Origin: Acinetobacter modestus
Lineage (GTDB): Bacteria; Pseudomonadota; Gammaproteobacteria; Pseudomonadales; Moraxellaceae
DNA length: 64,000 nt
Direction of reading: 5' to 3'
NCBI RefSeq assembly: GCF_014636095.1
Contig: NZ_BMDV01000002.1
Coordinates: 248,001-312,000, forward strand
The notes below the pieces were generated by a model. The model worked only from the letters and a program-made list of their open reading frames with translations. It was not told the DNA's origin and did no database searches. Numbering within the stretch: position 1 is the first letter of the stretch; every line of letters begins with the position of its first letter. Positions 28,481 to 38,571 of the stretch are shown here, piece after piece. A program made the position numbers and the translations under genes.

Positions 28481-29548
28481 ATGCCGAAGCAGCCAACCTC
28501 AACGAAAAGTAAGAAAAAGCCAACAGCTAAACCAAGGTCTAGATTTTCTGTGAAAGCCTTATTGATTGTGATGAGCGTTTTTGTATTGCTGATCCTCAGT
28601 ATTTTATGGGCAAGTTTATTTAAGAATTATCCAGTTGAAGGGAAAAAGCAGGTTTTGGTCATCTCTTCGGGGGATACTTATTCAAAATTTATTGATCATT
28701 TGTCTAAAGAAAATAAGATTAATTTTCCTATTATCTTAAAGCTTTATCAAAAGTTTATGATTCATGATAGCTTGAAAGCTGGCGTGTATGAAGTTAATAA
28801 AGGCATGAGTGTTCGTCAAGTGCTTGATATGTTGTCTGATGCTGAAAATGCACAGATGAATCGCATTTTGGTGATTGAAGGGACAACCTTTAAACAATTG
28901 CTACAGAATTTAAAGAAAGATCCGAATGTTAGCAAGACTATTTTAGATCTACCACAAGACCAATTATTAAAAGCTTTAGATATTCCTTATTCACACCCTG
29001 AGGGTTTATTTGCACCAGATACTTATTTCTTTGCCAAGGGTGAAACAGATAAAAAAATCTTAACGGATTTATATCGTCGCCAAATGAAATCATTAGATGA
29101 AGCTTGGGCAAAAAAAGTACCGAACTTACCCTATAACGATAAATATCAAGCTTTAATCATGGCTTCGATTATTGAAAAAGAAACCAGTTTAGATAGTGAA
29201 CTAGAACAAGTTTCAGGTGTGTTTGTACGTCGTTTAAAAATCGGTATGCGCTTACAAACTGATCCAACTGTAATTTATGGTATGGGGGATAATTATAAGG
29301 GGAATATCACTCGTAATGATTTACGGACAGCAACGCCTTATAATACATACACGATCAATGGTTTGCCGCCAACTCCGATTGCATTGCCAAGTAAAAAAGC
29401 GATTGAAGCAGCAATGCATCCAGATGAGGCTAAAAATATTTACTTTGTTGCTACAGGTAATGGTGGGCATAAATTTACAGCTTCTTTAGAAGATCATAAT
29501 CGTGCAGTTCAAGAATATTTAACTGCATTACGTGCAAAGCAAAAGTAG
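28481..29548 (+). CDS. mltG: Endolytic murein transglycosylase
   Basis: 355 residues. Short cytoplasmic basic tail, one membrane segment (KALLIVMSVFVLLILSILWA, residues 26-45), then a periplasmic LysM-like part and the YceG catalytic domain. The catalytic Glu is Glu232 in SIIEKET. GLFAPDTYFF and RLQTDPTVIYG are also typical. It cleaves nascent glycan strands and sets their length. The TTG in-frame nine bases ahead is disfavoured. It lies 5 bases before tmk. Confidence 0.95.
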   Translation: MPKQPTSTKSKKKPTAKPRSRFSVKALLIVMSVFVLLILSILWASLFKNYPVEGKKQVLVISSGDTYSKFIDHLSKENKINFPIILKLYQKFMIHDSLKAGVYEVNKGMSVRQVLDMLSDAENAQMNRILVIEGTTFKQLLQNLKKDPNVSKTILDLPQDQLLKALDIPYSHPEGLFAPDTYFFAKGETDKKILTDLYRRQMKSLDEAWAKKVPNLPYNDKYQALIMASIIEKETSLDSELEQVSGVFVRRLKIGMRLQTDPTVIYGMGDNYKGNITRNDLRTATPYNTYTINGLPPTPIALPSKKAIEAAMHPDEAKNIYFVATGNGGHKFTASLEDHNRAVQEYLTALRAKQK

Positions 29549-29553
29549 GATGA

Positions 29554-30153
29554 ATGATGTTTATTAGTTTTGAAGGTACGGAAGGTGTAGGTAAGACGAC
29601 ACTCATCCGTAAAATTCATCAGTACTTTGAACAGCAAGGTAAAGAAGTCGTTTTGACGCGTGAACCGGGTGGAACACCGTTAGCTGAACAGATTCGCTCT
29701 TTATTATTGGCGGTGAATCATGAAGAGCAAATGAGTCATGATACTGAGTTGTTACTGATTTATGCAGCACGTGCGCAACATTTACAACAAGTCATTATCC
29801 CAGCTTTAAATGCAGGTAAGATCGTTTTAAGTGATCGTTTTACTGATGCAAGTTTTGCATATCAATGTTCTGGACGTGGTTTAAGTCAGGAAAAGTTGCA
29901 ATTATTAAATCAAACTTTTGTGGCGAAAATGCCGAATATTACCTTTTGGTTGGATGCGCCGATTGAGTTGGGCATGACGCGTGCGAGAGAGCGTGGGGCA
30001 TTGGATCGTTTTGAGCAAGAGAAGTTGAGTTTCTTTACTAAAGTGCGTGCGGGTTATGAGACCTTGTGGCAAGCAGAGCCTGAACGGATGAAGCGTTTGG
30101 ATGCGACTCAGAATGCGGATTTGGTGTTTGAAGAGGCTTTGCGCTATCTTTAA
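29554..30153 (+). CDS. tmk: Thymidylate kinase
   Basis: 199 residues (start could also be the second Met at 29557). It phosphorylates dTMP to dTDP. P-loop EGTEGVGKTT near 6-15, DRFTDASFAYQ near 89-99, and LID RERGALDRFEQE near 145-156. Third gene of the pabC-mltG-tmk operon. AGGATGA precedes the ATG. Confidence 0.97.
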   Translation: MMFISFEGTEGVGKTTLIRKIHQYFEQQGKEVVLTREPGGTPLAEQIRSLLLAVNHEEQMSHDTELLLIYAARAQHLQQVIIPALNAGKIVLSDRFTDASFAYQCSGRGLSQEKLQLLNQTFVAKMPNITFWLDAPIELGMTRARERGALDRFEQEKLSFFTKVRAGYETLWQAEPERMKRLDATQNADLVFEEALRYL

Positions 30154-30179
30154 CATAGGCATTCTTGAATTGATAAAAA

Positions 30180-30608
30180 ATGAAGCGATATCTACAACAA
30201 GATTTGAATCAGGGTCTTAATTTATTTATTGCTGTAATAACAAATATACTGATCCTGTATATTTGTTATCCATATTTTACAAGGCATATTGTCCATACAG
30301 CACCAAATACCTTTTTTATCATATTAAATTCTATCTCTATTTATTTAGCATTTAAAACTTCAACGTATAAACTTTTTATTCCAGTCAAAATAATATTTAT
30401 TATGATGTTTGCTTTTTCTATTGCCGCTTTAAGCGTTTGGGTGTTAAGAATAAATGAATACCCATATTTTTTTGAAGTTAGGGAATTATTTTTTATATTA
30501 CTTTTACCATTAGGTGGTTTTATCTGGATGAAGTTATATGTTGTAATTCCTATTATTACAGTGATCTATATTGCGATCATCTTTTATTTAAAAGGAAAAA
30601 TAGTCTGA
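30180..30608 (+). CDS. Four-span membrane protein of unknown function
   Basis: 142 residues, very AT-rich. About four hydrophobic segments: LNLFIAVITNILILYICYP, FFIILNSISIYLAF, IFIMMFAFSIAALSVWVL, and VVIPIITVIYIAIIFYL. Inner membrane. No recognised family and no clear RBS. It lies 26 bases after tmk in the same direction and converges with nadB, so it may ride on the tmk transcript. Reading it as a gene rests on length and hydrophobic pattern. Confidence 0.6.
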   Translation: MKRYLQQDLNQGLNLFIAVITNILILYICYPYFTRHIVHTAPNTFFIILNSISIYLAFKTSTYKLFIPVKIIFIMMFAFSIAALSVWVLRINEYPYFFEVRELFFILLLPLGGFIWMKLYVVIPIITVIYIAIIFYLKGKIV

Positions 30609-30638
30609 ATCTATCATTAATTCAGACTATATGAACAA

Positions 30639-32273
30639 TTATGGTTCATTCACCAACGGCTGTTCCACTTTAAAATTTGGTGGTGTTAAAACCGTCTTAC
30701 GAATCTCATTCGAGAGCTCTGGATAATCCAGCGTGTAATGTAAACCACGTGATTCCTTACGCTCCATTGCACAACGTACAATCATTTCCGAAACCAGAAC
30801 TAGGTTACGTAATTCAATCAAGTTTTTACTGACACGGTAGCCTTGATAATATTCGTTGATTTCACGTTTTAACATTTCAATACGATGTAAAGCACGTTGC
30901 AAACGTTTAGTGGTGCGAACAATACCCACATAGTTCCACATGGTTGAACGTAATTCATCCCAGTTTTGTAAGATGACAACATCTTCATCTGCATCAGTCA
31001 CTTGAGATTCATCCCAAGAAGGTACATCTGGAAATTCAAAACTAACATTATGTTTGCTTTGAATATCTTCCGCTGCACTCATGCCATAAACGAAACATTC
31101 AAGCAGTGAGTTACTTGCCATACGGTTAGCACCATGTAAGCCAGTATATGAAGTTTCGCCAATTGCATATAAACCATCTAAGTCAGTTTGGCTATGTTCA
31201 TCTACAACCACGCCACCACAGGTATAGTGCGCTGCTGGAACAACAGGAATCATATCTTTAGTGATATCAATCCCAAGTTCGAGTAAGCGTGCGTAAAGCG
31301 TAGGGAAGTGCTCAGTGATAAATTCAGGAGATTTATGCGTAATGTCTAACCAAACATGACGAATACCTAGACGTTTGATTTCATAGTCGATTGCACGCGC
31401 AACAATATCACGTGGCGCAAGTTCAGCACGTTCGTCAAGACGTAACATAAAACGTTCACCATCGGGCAAACGTAGATACGCACCCTCACCACGCATGGCT
31501 TCGGTAATGAGAAAAGAACGCGCTTTCGGGTGATACAAACACGTTGGATGGAATTGGTTGAATTCCATATTGGCAACACGACAACCAGCTCGATAAGCCA
31601 TCGCGATACCATCACCGGTTGCAATGTCAGGGTTAGAAGTATAGAGATAAGCTTTCATTGCACCACCACAGGCCAAAGCTGTGAAAGGGGCTAAGAATGT
31701 ATGAACTTGTTCTGTTTTTTCATTTAATGCATATAAACCAATTGCACGATTATTTTTGTCTTGATGACCAAGCTTATGTAATGTGATGAGGTCAATCGCA
31801 ATATAATTTTCAAAAATTGTAATATTTTTTCGTTCTTTAGCACGTTCAACGAGAGTAGTTGAAATTGCCTTACCTGTTGCATCAGCAGAATGAATGATAC
31901 GGCGTTGTGAATGACCACCTTCACGGGTGAGGTGTAATTGCTCATCATCATCTAAAGTGAATTGAACACCTTGCTTTAATAAGAAATCAACAGAAGGCTT
32001 GCCGCCTTCGACTGTATGTTTAACGGCATCTAATTCACAAAGATGTCCGCCTGCAATCATAGTGTCATTAATATGTTGTTGAATTGAATCAGTCTCGTCT
32101 AAGACCGCAGCAACACCACCTTGAGCATAAAAAGTACTTGCTTCTGTGAGCTCTGCTTTTGCTAAAATGGCAATGTTGTAATGACTCGGTAAAGAGAGTG
32201 CAAGACTTAAACCTGCACCGCCACTGCCCACAATTATCACGTCAAAATGGTGAATTGTTTTTAAATCAGGCAT
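30639..32273 (-). CDS. nadB: L-aspartate oxidase
   Basis: 544 residues from the ATG at 32273; a TTG-initiated frame begins at 32333. First step of de novo NAD synthesis: oxidises L-aspartate to iminoaspartate with FAD. FAD-binding [16 protein letters not shown] near 13-28, catalytic-region [13 protein letters not shown], and [17 protein letters not shown]. The C-terminal helical domain (about residues 420-530) matches the succinate-dehydrogenase-like family. Monocistronic and convergent with the membrane-protein gene. Confidence 0.96.
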   Translation of the reverse strand: MPDLKTIHHFDVIIVGSGGAGLSLALSLPSHYNIAILAKAELTEASTFYAQGGVAAVLDETDSIQQHINDTMIAGGHLCELDAVKHTVEGGKPSVDFLLKQGVQFTLDDDEQLHLTREGGHSQRRIIHSADATGKAISTTLVERAKERKNITIFENYIAIDLITLHKLGHQDKNNRAIGLYALNEKTEQVHTFLAPFTALACGGAMKAYLYTSNPDIATGDGIAMAYRAGCRVANMEFNQFHPTCLYHPKARSFLITEAMRGEGAYLRLPDGERFMLRLDERAELAPRDIVARAIDYEIKRLGIRHVWLDITHKSPEFITEHFPTLYARLLELGIDITKDMIPVVPAAHYTCGGVVVDEHSQTDLDGLYAIGETSYTGLHGANRMASNSLLECFVYGMSAAEDIQSKHNVSFEFPDVPSWDESQVTDADEDVVILQNWDELRSTMWNYVGIVRTTKRLQRALHRIEMLKREINEYYQGYRVSKNLIELRNLVLVSEMIVRCAMERKESRGLHYTLDYPELSNEIRKTVLTPPNFKVEQPLVNEP

Positions 32274-32651
32274 GTCGATCTGCTTCAGTTTTAAACGTTC
32301 GCTAATGACAACGCTTTTTAACAAAAAAGGCAAGTGCCAATCTGCCTAGAATTGAACGATTTTTTAGCGAATGTAAACAATTTTTACTGATATGAATTGT
32401 CAATCACCTTAAAGTCTAACAATGATAAGTATTTAATACATCATTTTAATCTAATATTAAGCTGCCCACGATAAAAAGTTAATAAGCTTATAAATCATGG
32501 ATACTTTCTCCATAATTTATTCACATTTCAACATGCTATATTGTTGTATGCATTGAAAATATCAACATATTTTTACGAAAATTACAGTTGGGTTATGATA
32601 CAAACATAATCTTAATATTCTATAGATCATTAGTACGTAGGTTCTCACTTC
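32274..32651. other. Divergent intergenic region nadB / MucD-like gene
   Basis: 378 AT-rich bases with no ORF that looks real. It must contain both promoters. Near 32588-32625 the plus strand reads TTGGGT, then TTAATATTCTATAG, a plausible but unproven sigma-70 promoter for the protease gene. Confidence 0.3.
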
Positions 32652-34028
32652 ATGAAAAGTCGCTATTTACAACAAGGAATGTATGCTGCGGTATTTACGG
32701 TTGCTGCAGTACAGGTTAATGCTGCTTCACCAGTAGATTTTTCAAACCTCGTTGAGCAGGTGAGTCCTGCAGTTGTCAGTGTCAATGTTGTAAAAAAAAT
32801 GACTCAGGAAGAGTTGTTACAGCAGCAAGTGCCTGAAATTTTAAGACGTTTTTTTGGTAATCAAGTCATTATCCCTCAGCAACAAGGGCCACAAGAAAAA
32901 ACTGCATACGGTAGTGCGTTTTTTATTAGTAAAGATGGTTATCTCGTTACAAACCACCATGTGATTGAAAATGCGTCTCGTATCAGTATTACTTTAAACG
33001 ATCGACGTGAACTTGATGCAACTTTGGTTGGTAGTGATGAGCGCACTGATGTTGCTGTGCTTAAAGTAAATGGTGCAAATTTCCCAGAATTAAAAATTGG
33101 TAATGTAAACCAGTTAAAAGTTGGTGAGCCTGTTTTAGCAATTGGTTCACCTTTTGGCTTTGACTATTCTGCTTCAGCAGGGATTGTGAGTGCTAAATCT
33201 CGAAATATGAGTGGTGAAACGTCAGTTCCATTCATTCAAACAGATGCTGCATTAAACCCTGGTAACTCTGGTGGTCCGTTATTTAACCAACGTGGAGAGG
33301 TAGTTGGTGTTAACTCGCGTATCTTTAGTGGTACTGGCGGTTATATGGGCTTGTCATTCTCTATTCCTATTGATGTCGCGATGGATGTAGTCCAACAGCT
33401 TAAAACCAATGGTAAAGTGACTCGTTCATACCTTGGCGTGATGTTGCAAGATATTGATCGTAACCTTGCAGAAGCATACAAATTACCAAAACCAGAAGGT
33501 TCATTGATTAATCAGGTTACACCGAAGTCACCAGCTGAAAAAGCAGGTTTAAAGTCTGGGGATGTAATTTTAAAAATTAATGGTTCTTCTATTTCCCGCA
33601 CTAGCGATTTGTTAAATGTATTAAATCGCGTAGCGCCTAATCAGACTGTTCAATTAGAAATACTACGTGACGATAAAGTCCGTACTATTTCAGCAACTTT
33701 AGGTACTGCACCAGACGATACGCCAGCCGCTGAGGATAAAAACAATCCAACCAGTGGTCTAGGAATGAGCATCCGTAATTTGACGCCTGAAGAGCAAGCA
33801 AAATTGGATGTTCGCGGTGGAATATTGGTGCAGGATGTTAAACGCGGTAGCTTGGCATCATTATCAAACATTGTTGCAGGTGATGTTATCCTTCAAGTGA
33901 ATGGTACACCTATTTTAAATAGTCAAATGTTTGTAAAAACAATGGCGGCTCTACCAAAAAATAGTGTTGCTCGAGTAGCTATTATTCGCCAAGGCCAGCG
34001 TGCAATTTTAGGTTTACGTTTACCTTAA
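32652..34028 (+). CDS. DegP/MucD-type periplasmic serine protease
   Basis: 458 residues. Signal peptide (cleaved after VNA near residue 24), trypsin-like catalytic domain with His103 (TNHHVIE), Asp133 (ERTDVAVL) and Ser206 (GNSGGPL), then two PDZ domains (about residues 255-345 and 370-455). A second PDZ and a cleavable signal point to the DegP/MucD subfamily, which degrades or refolds misfolded envelope proteins. It stands alone, not beside an rpoE/mucAB-like cluster. Terminator follows. Confidence 0.9.
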   Translation: MKSRYLQQGMYAAVFTVAAVQVNAASPVDFSNLVEQVSPAVVSVNVVKKMTQEELLQQQVPEILRRFFGNQVIIPQQQGPQEKTAYGSAFFISKDGYLVTNHHVIENASRISITLNDRRELDATLVGSDERTDVAVLKVNGANFPELKIGNVNQLKVGEPVLAIGSPFGFDYSASAGIVSAKSRNMSGETSVPFIQTDAALNPGNSGGPLFNQRGEVVGVNSRIFSGTGGYMGLSFSIPIDVAMDVVQQLKTNGKVTRSYLGVMLQDIDRNLAEAYKLPKPEGSLINQVTPKSPAEKAGLKSGDVILKINGSSISRTSDLLNVLNRVAPNQTVQLEILRDDKVRTISATLGTAPDDTPAAEDKNNPTSGLGMSIRNLTPEEQAKLDVRGGILVQDVKRGSLASLSNIVAGDVILQVNGTPILNSQMFVKTMAALPKNSVARVAIIRQGQRAILGLRLP

Positions 34029-34045
34029 GCTATTGTTAGTTTTTT

Positions 34046-34075
34046 AAAACCACCCTGAAAATAGGGTGGTTTTTA
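34046..34075 (+). terminator. Terminator of the MucD-like gene
   Basis: AAAACCACCCT and AGGGTGGTTTT around a 6-base loop, then a T-run. Confidence 0.93.
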
Positions 34076-34143
34076 TTTTGTAATGTATAAGTGTTTAGAT
34101 TAGTGTATGCGACTGAGCTTGGATTGACGAAATAAGTAGGTTT

Positions 34144-34593
34144 ATGAGTACTATTTTTGATTTGAGAATAACTGTACAACCTGAACATATTGATGTTTTA
34201 GGTCATGTCAATAACGTCATGTATATTCAATGGATGCAAGATGTCGCAGCAGCGCATATTGAAAGATTAGGTTTAGGTCTAGCTCAATATTTAGAACTCA
34301 AACATGCAATGGTGGCGGTAGAGCATCATGTTCAGTATCGGAAAGCAACACTTCAAGGTGAAGAAGTCATCTTGCGGACATGGTTAGATGATATTAATGC
34401 GCTCTATTCCTTTCGTCAGTACGCATTTTACCGTCCAAAGGATCAAAGTATTTTATTCGTAGGGAATACCAAATGGGCGTGTATTGAAATTACAACAGGC
34501 CGTCCAAAGCGTATGTCACCGAGTTTTACTCATGCCTACCAACCGATTGGATCAGGTTTAAATCCGATGGATTTTTCAACTTTATATGAGTAA
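34144..34593 (+). CDS. 4HBT-family acyl-CoA thioesterase
   Basis: 149 residues of hot-dog fold, YbgC/FadM-like. The family signature is IDVLGHVNNVMYIQWMQDV (residues 16-34), where Asp17 (conserved Asp of the DxxGHVNN motif) is the catalytic residue. Strands VEHHVQYRKATLQGEEVIL follow. It hydrolyses acyl-CoA; the physiological substrate is not deducible. It stands alone between a terminator and lepA. Confidence 0.85.
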   Translation: MSTIFDLRITVQPEHIDVLGHVNNVMYIQWMQDVAAAHIERLGLGLAQYLELKHAMVAVEHHVQYRKATLQGEEVILRTWLDDINALYSFRQYAFYRPKDQSILFVGNTKWACIEITTGRPKRMSPSFTHAYQPIGSGLNPMDFSTLYE

Positions 34594-34641
34594 ATCGAAG
34601 GACTGAAATCGCCATCTAGAGGCTTTGATGGGGTAATTATT

Positions 34642-34673
34642 TTGAATACTTTGAAATGCTGTTCTGCTATAAT
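34642..34673 (+). promoter_or_regulatory. Promoter for lepA
   Basis: TATAAT at 34668-34673 preceded by TG one base earlier (extended -10). TTGAAT at 34642-34647 is a possible but over-spaced (20 bp) -35. About 78 bases upstream of the lepA start. Confidence 0.55.
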
Positions 34674-34750
34674 CCCCAACAATTTTGTTAAACCGCTTTG
34701 GCTCATGACTTGTTATAAGTTTAGAGCATTCTATTTTGTTAAGGTAACCC

Positions 34751-36568
34751 ATGGCGCAAGCTAAAAAATCCGTAGATATCAAAAATATACGTAATTTCTC
34801 GATTATTGCTCACATTGACCATGGTAAATCAACCTTGGCGGATCGATTCATTCAAATGTGTGGTGGTTTACAAGATCGCGAGATGCAAGCTCAAGTATTA
34901 GACTCTATGGAGCTTGAACGTGAGCGTGGGATTACCATTAAAGCTGCATCGGTAACGTTGTATTACACGCATCCAAATGGTCAAGAGTATCAATTGAACT
35001 TTATTGATACGCCAGGGCACGTCGACTTTTCTTATGAAGTATCACGTTCTTTGGCCGCATGTGAAGGTGCCCTTTTAGTCGTCGATGCTGCGCAAGGTGT
35101 TGAAGCACAATCTGTAGCAAACTGTTATACGGCGATCGAGCAGGGGCTAGAAGTTCTACCAATCTTGAATAAGATTGATTTGCCACAAGCAGAACCTGAG
35201 CGTGTGATCCACGAAATTGAAGAAATTATCGGAATTGAAGCGACAGATGCGCCAACCTGTTCAGCAAAAACGGGTTTGGGGGTTGAAGGTGTTTTAGAGC
35301 GCCTAGTTGATGTGATTCCAGCGCCAGAAGGTGATCGCGATGCACCTTTACAAGCATTAATTATCGACTCATGGTTCGATAACTATTTAGGAGTTGTTTC
35401 TCTCGTTCGAATCAAACAAGGTCGTGTTCGCAAGGGCGACAAAATGTTGGTGAAATCAACGGGGCAAACTCATCCAGTTACATCTGTTGGCGTATTCAAT
35501 CCTAAACACACTGAAACAGATATTCTCGAAGCGGGCGAAGTTGGCTTCGTGATCGCTGGTATTAAAGATATTTTTGGTGCGCCTGTGGGCGATACAATTA
35601 CTTTGTCTAACACACCAGATGTCGCTATTTTACCAGGTTTTAAGAAGGTTAAACCGCAGGTGTATGCAGGCCTTTTCCCAATCGACGCCAGTGACTTTGA
35701 ACCATTCCGTGAAGCGCTACAAAAATTACAAATTAATGACTCAGCGCTGTTCTTTGAACCAGAAAGTTCAGATGCTTTAGGCTTTGGTTTCCGTTGTGGC
35801 TTCCTAGGCATGCTTCATATGGAAATTGTACAAGAGCGTTTAGAGCGTGAATACGATCTTGATCTGATCAGTTCTGCGCCGACAGTAATTTATGAAGCAT
35901 TGACTAAAAAAGGCGATATTATTTATATCGACAGCCCATCAAAAATGCCTGATGGTTCAACAGTTGAAGATTTGCGTGAGCCGATTGCAGAATGTCATAT
36001 TCTTGTGCCACAAGAATATTTAGGTAATGTCATGACTTTGTGTATCGAACGTCGTGGCGTTCAAAAAGATATGAAATTCTTGGGTAATCAAGTTTCAATC
36101 ACTTTTGAAATTCCTATGGCAGAAGTAGTGATGGATTTCTTTGATAAGTTGAAATCTTGTTCACGTGGTTTTGCATCTTTAGATTACAATTTCGTGCGTT
36201 TTGAGAGTTCATCTTTAGTTAAGGTTGACGTGTTAATTAATAGTGAAAAGGTCGATGCCTTAGCTATGATTTGTCACCGTCAAGATGCGCGTCATCGTGG
36301 TATTGCGTTGGTTGAGAAGATGAAAGATTTGATTCCACGCCAAATGTATGATGTTGCAATTCAAGCTGCAATTGGTGCACAAATCATTGCACGCTCTACC
36401 GTAAAAGCCATGCGTAAGAATGTATTGGCAAAATGTTATGGTGGTGACGTTTCACGTAAGAAGAAACTTCTTGCGAAACAAAAAGAAGGTAAGAAACGTA
36501 TGAAGCAAGTAGGAAGTGTTGAAATTCCTCAAGAAGCGTTCTTAGCTGTATTGAAAGTGGATAGATAA
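34751..36568 (+). CDS. lepA: Elongation factor 4 (LepA)
   Basis: 605 residues. Translational GTPase that back-translocates or remodels stalled ribosomes. G1 [13 protein letters not shown] (near 20-32), G3 [13 protein letters not shown]4 NKIDLP, and C-terminal LepA domain with [20 protein letters not shown]. Cytoplasm/membrane-associated. First gene of lepA-lepB-DUF4845-rnc-era-...-recO-pdxJ, the usual gammaproteobacterial order. Confidence 0.97.
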   Translation: MAQAKKSVDIKNIRNFSIIAHIDHGKSTLADRFIQMCGGLQDREMQAQVLDSMELERERGITIKAASVTLYYTHPNGQEYQLNFIDTPGHVDFSYEVSRSLAACEGALLVVDAAQGVEAQSVANCYTAIEQGLEVLPILNKIDLPQAEPERVIHEIEEIIGIEATDAPTCSAKTGLGVEGVLERLVDVIPAPEGDRDAPLQALIIDSWFDNYLGVVSLVRIKQGRVRKGDKMLVKSTGQTHPVTSVGVFNPKHTETDILEAGEVGFVIAGIKDIFGAPVGDTITLSNTPDVAILPGFKKVKPQVYAGLFPIDASDFEPFREALQKLQINDSALFFEPESSDALGFGFRCGFLGMLHMEIVQERLEREYDLDLISSAPTVIYEALTKKGDIIYIDSPSKMPDGSTVEDLREPIAECHILVPQEYLGNVMTLCIERRGVQKDMKFLGNQVSITFEIPMAEVVMDFFDKLKSCSRGFASLDYNFVRFESSSLVKVDVLINSEKVDALAMICHRQDARHRGIALVEKMKDLIPRQMYDVAIQAAIGAQIIARSTVKAMRKNVLAKCYGGDVSRKKKLLAKQKEGKKRMKQVGSVEIPQEAFLAVLKVDR

Positions 36569-36578
36569 AAAGAGAGAG

Positions 36579-36620
36579 GCTAGGTAAATAAATTTACCTA
36601 GCTGCAAAACGAGCAGCTAG
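36579..36620 (+). other. Two mutually exclusive hairpins between lepA and lepB
   Basis: GCTAGGTAAAT/ATTTACCTAGC (36579-36602) and CTAGCTGC/GCAGCTAG (36598-36620) share the bases CTAGC at 36598-36602, so only one can form fully. There is no T-run, so neither is an intrinsic terminator. Could be processing or attenuation. Confidence 0.5.
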
Positions 36621-36637
36621 ACTGCGGGAGAGGGCGT

Positions 36638-37501
36638 GTGGATTTTGATTTTAATTTGATTCTGGTACCAGTTACACTGATTTTTTTTCTGGTGTGGCTA
36701 CTCGATAAATTTGTACTAAAACAACGTGCAAATAAAGGGCGTGATCAGGAAAATTTTGTTATAACGTGGGCATATGATTTTTGGCCCGTGTTAGCAGTAG
36801 TCTTAATCCTTCGTTCTTTCTTATATGAACCATTTAATATTCCATCTGATTCTATGGTGCCTACCTTAGAAACAGGTGATTTTATTTTAGTAAATAAATT
36901 TGATTATGGTGTGCGCTTACCGATTGTAAATGCAAAAGTAATTGATGTAGGTGAGCCAAAACGTGGTGAAGTCATCGTATTTCGTTATCCACCACAACCA
37001 ACCATTAGCTATATTAAGCGTGTGGTGGGTTTGCCAGGCGACCATATTCAGTTTAAAGCTGGACAATTAATTATTAACGGAAAGCAAATTGCTAAAGTCG
37101 CAACTGAATTTAAACGTGATAAAGATCAATTAGAAACTCCCACAGTTTATTACTTTAAAGAAACATTAGGTGAACACCAGCATTTAATTCGTTATTTAGA
37201 TGGTCGTAATCCTTTAGCAGAACAATTTCAATTTGCAAAGTTACGTGGAGCTGATGCTCTAGTTCCATTTGTTGCCAAAGAGAATAATGTTTTTATTCAA
37301 AGTAATGGACAGGATTGGGAAGTAACTGTGCCAAAAGGACAGTATTTTGCAATGGGTGATAATCGAGATCAAAGTGCAGACAGTCGTTTTTGGGGATTTG
37401 TCCCTGAAGCGAATTTAACAGGTCGCGCTTTTTATGTTTGGATGCATAAAGAACCTGGTTTTAACCTGCCAAGTTTCAATCGCAATGGTAAGATTAACTA
37501 A
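36638..37501 (+). CDS. lepB: Signal peptidase I
   Basis: 287 residues from a GTG preceded by GGGAGAGGG (36626-36634). Two N-terminal membrane segments (VPVTLIFFLVWLL; WPVLAVVLILRSFL), then a periplasmic catalytic domain with Ser72 in IPSDSMVPTL and Lys126 in SYIKRVVGLPGD. It removes Sec signal peptides. C-terminal box D MGDNRDQSADSRFWG is present. Confidence 0.97.
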   Translation: MDFDFNLILVPVTLIFFLVWLLDKFVLKQRANKGRDQENFVITWAYDFWPVLAVVLILRSFLYEPFNIPSDSMVPTLETGDFILVNKFDYGVRLPIVNAKVIDVGEPKRGEVIVFRYPPQPTISYIKRVVGLPGDHIQFKAGQLIINGKQIAKVATEFKRDKDQLETPTVYYFKETLGEHQHLIRYLDGRNPLAEQFQFAKLRGADALVPFVAKENNVFIQSNGQDWEVTVPKGQYFAMGDNRDQSADSRFWGFVPEANLTGRAFYVWMHKEPGFNLPSFNRNGKIN

Positions 37502-37525
37502 TAAAAATACATAGGAAGTATGCAG

Positions 37526-37903
37526 ATGCGTAAATCTCAACAAGGGGCATCTTATATCGCAATATTGTTTGGAGTGATTTTATTTGCGATGGCTGTGAAA
37601 GCAGCAGTCGCAATTTGGCCAGCTTATTGGGATGATAAAATTATTGATACGCAGATTCAGGAATTATTAAAAGAGAGCCCTGATAATGTGACTCCAGCAA
37701 AATTTACCGCTCAAATGGAGCAAAGAATGGAAATGAACAATGTGAGAGACTTACGTTTTCCAAATATTGCTCAAGTGACTTATAAGGACGATTTAGTTGT
37801 AAAGAAAAAGTATGAAGTGCGTAAACCCTTTGTATTGAATATTAGTTTAGTTATGAATTTTGAGAAGACTTTTGACCAAAAATCTGCAAAACAAGCTCAA
37901 TGA
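37526..37903 (+). CDS. DUF4845 membrane protein
   Basis: 125 residues from the ATG at 37526, chosen because AGGAAG lies at proper spacing; the ATG at 37520 is too close to it. One N-terminal hydrophobic segment (SYIAILFGVILFAMAVKAAVA) and an extracytoplasmic part with NNVRDLRFPNIAQVTYKDD and KKKYEVRKPFVLNISLVMNF, typical of DUF4845, which recurs between lepB and rnc. Function is unknown. The 3' end overlaps rnc. Confidence 0.85.
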   Translation: MRKSQQGASYIAILFGVILFAMAVKAAVAIWPAYWDDKIIDTQIQELLKESPDNVTPAKFTAQMEQRMEMNNVRDLRFPNIAQVTYKDDLVVKKKYEVRKPFVLNISLVMNFEKTFDQKSAKQAQ

Positions 37904-38567
37904 TACACGGCTACAAGGCCGAATAGGTCACCAGTTTAAACAGTTTGAATTGTTAAAACTGGCTTTGACCCATCGTTCGGTCAGCCATAAACATAATTAT
38001 GAACGCCTAGAATTTCTAGGCGATGCATTATTAGGAATGATCGTTGCAAATTATTTGTACAATACCTATCCGTTGGAAAATGAAGGTCGTTTAACGCGAA
38101 TGCGTGCGACTTTAGTTCGACAGGAAGCATTAGGAAAAATCGCAAATGATTTGCAACTCAGTCGGTCATTAATTTTAAGCACAGGCGAGTTAAAATCAGG
38201 TGGACACCACAGAGAGTCAATTCTGGCGGATACCGTTGAAGCAATCATTGGTGCTATTTATTTAGACAGTAATGATCTCAACTTGCTAGAACGCATTGTG
38301 CTAAAATGGTATGAACCATATCTTGATCATATCGAACCGACAGATCAACTCAAAGACCCTAAATCACGTTTGCAAGAGTATTTACAAGCACGTAAAAAAC
38401 CTCTCCCAGTTTACGAGGTTGTAGATATTCAGGGTGATGCCCCGAATCAACATTTCAAAGTGGAATGTGATGTAGCGGGATTGCCAAAAATTATAGGCGA
38501 GGGCTCAAGTCGTCGTTTTGCCGAACAAACGGCAGCGGCAGAGATTTTAAAATTATTGGAGCAATAA
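37872..38567 (+). CDS. rnc: Ribonuclease III
   Basis: 231 residues from a TTG at 37872, picked because GAGAAG lies 5 bases ahead; another TTG is at 37860. It cleaves dsRNA in rRNA and mRNA processing. Signature [15 protein letters not shown] (near 45-59), catalytic Glu/Asp in [21 protein letters not shown], and C-terminal dsRNA-binding domain with [18 protein letters not shown]. It overlaps the DUF4845 gene by 32 bases and precedes era by 4. Confidence 0.95.
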   Translation: MTKNLQNKLNDTRLQGRIGHQFKQFELLKLALTHRSVSHKHNYERLEFLGDALLGMIVANYLYNTYPLENEGRLTRMRATLVRQEALGKIANDLQLSRSLILSTGELKSGGHHRESILADTVEAIIGAIYLDSNDLNLLERIVLKWYEPYLDHIEPTDQLKDPKSRLQEYLQARKKPLPVYEVVDIQGDAPNQHFKVECDVAGLPKIIGEGSSRRFAEQTAAAEILKLLEQ

Positions 38568-38571
38568 CCTG

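Noticed and set aside
32652..34028. Linkage of the DegP/MucD-like gene to an rpoE-mucAB cluster
   Set aside because: No sigma or anti-sigma genes lie nearby; the gene is flanked by nadB and a thioesterase.
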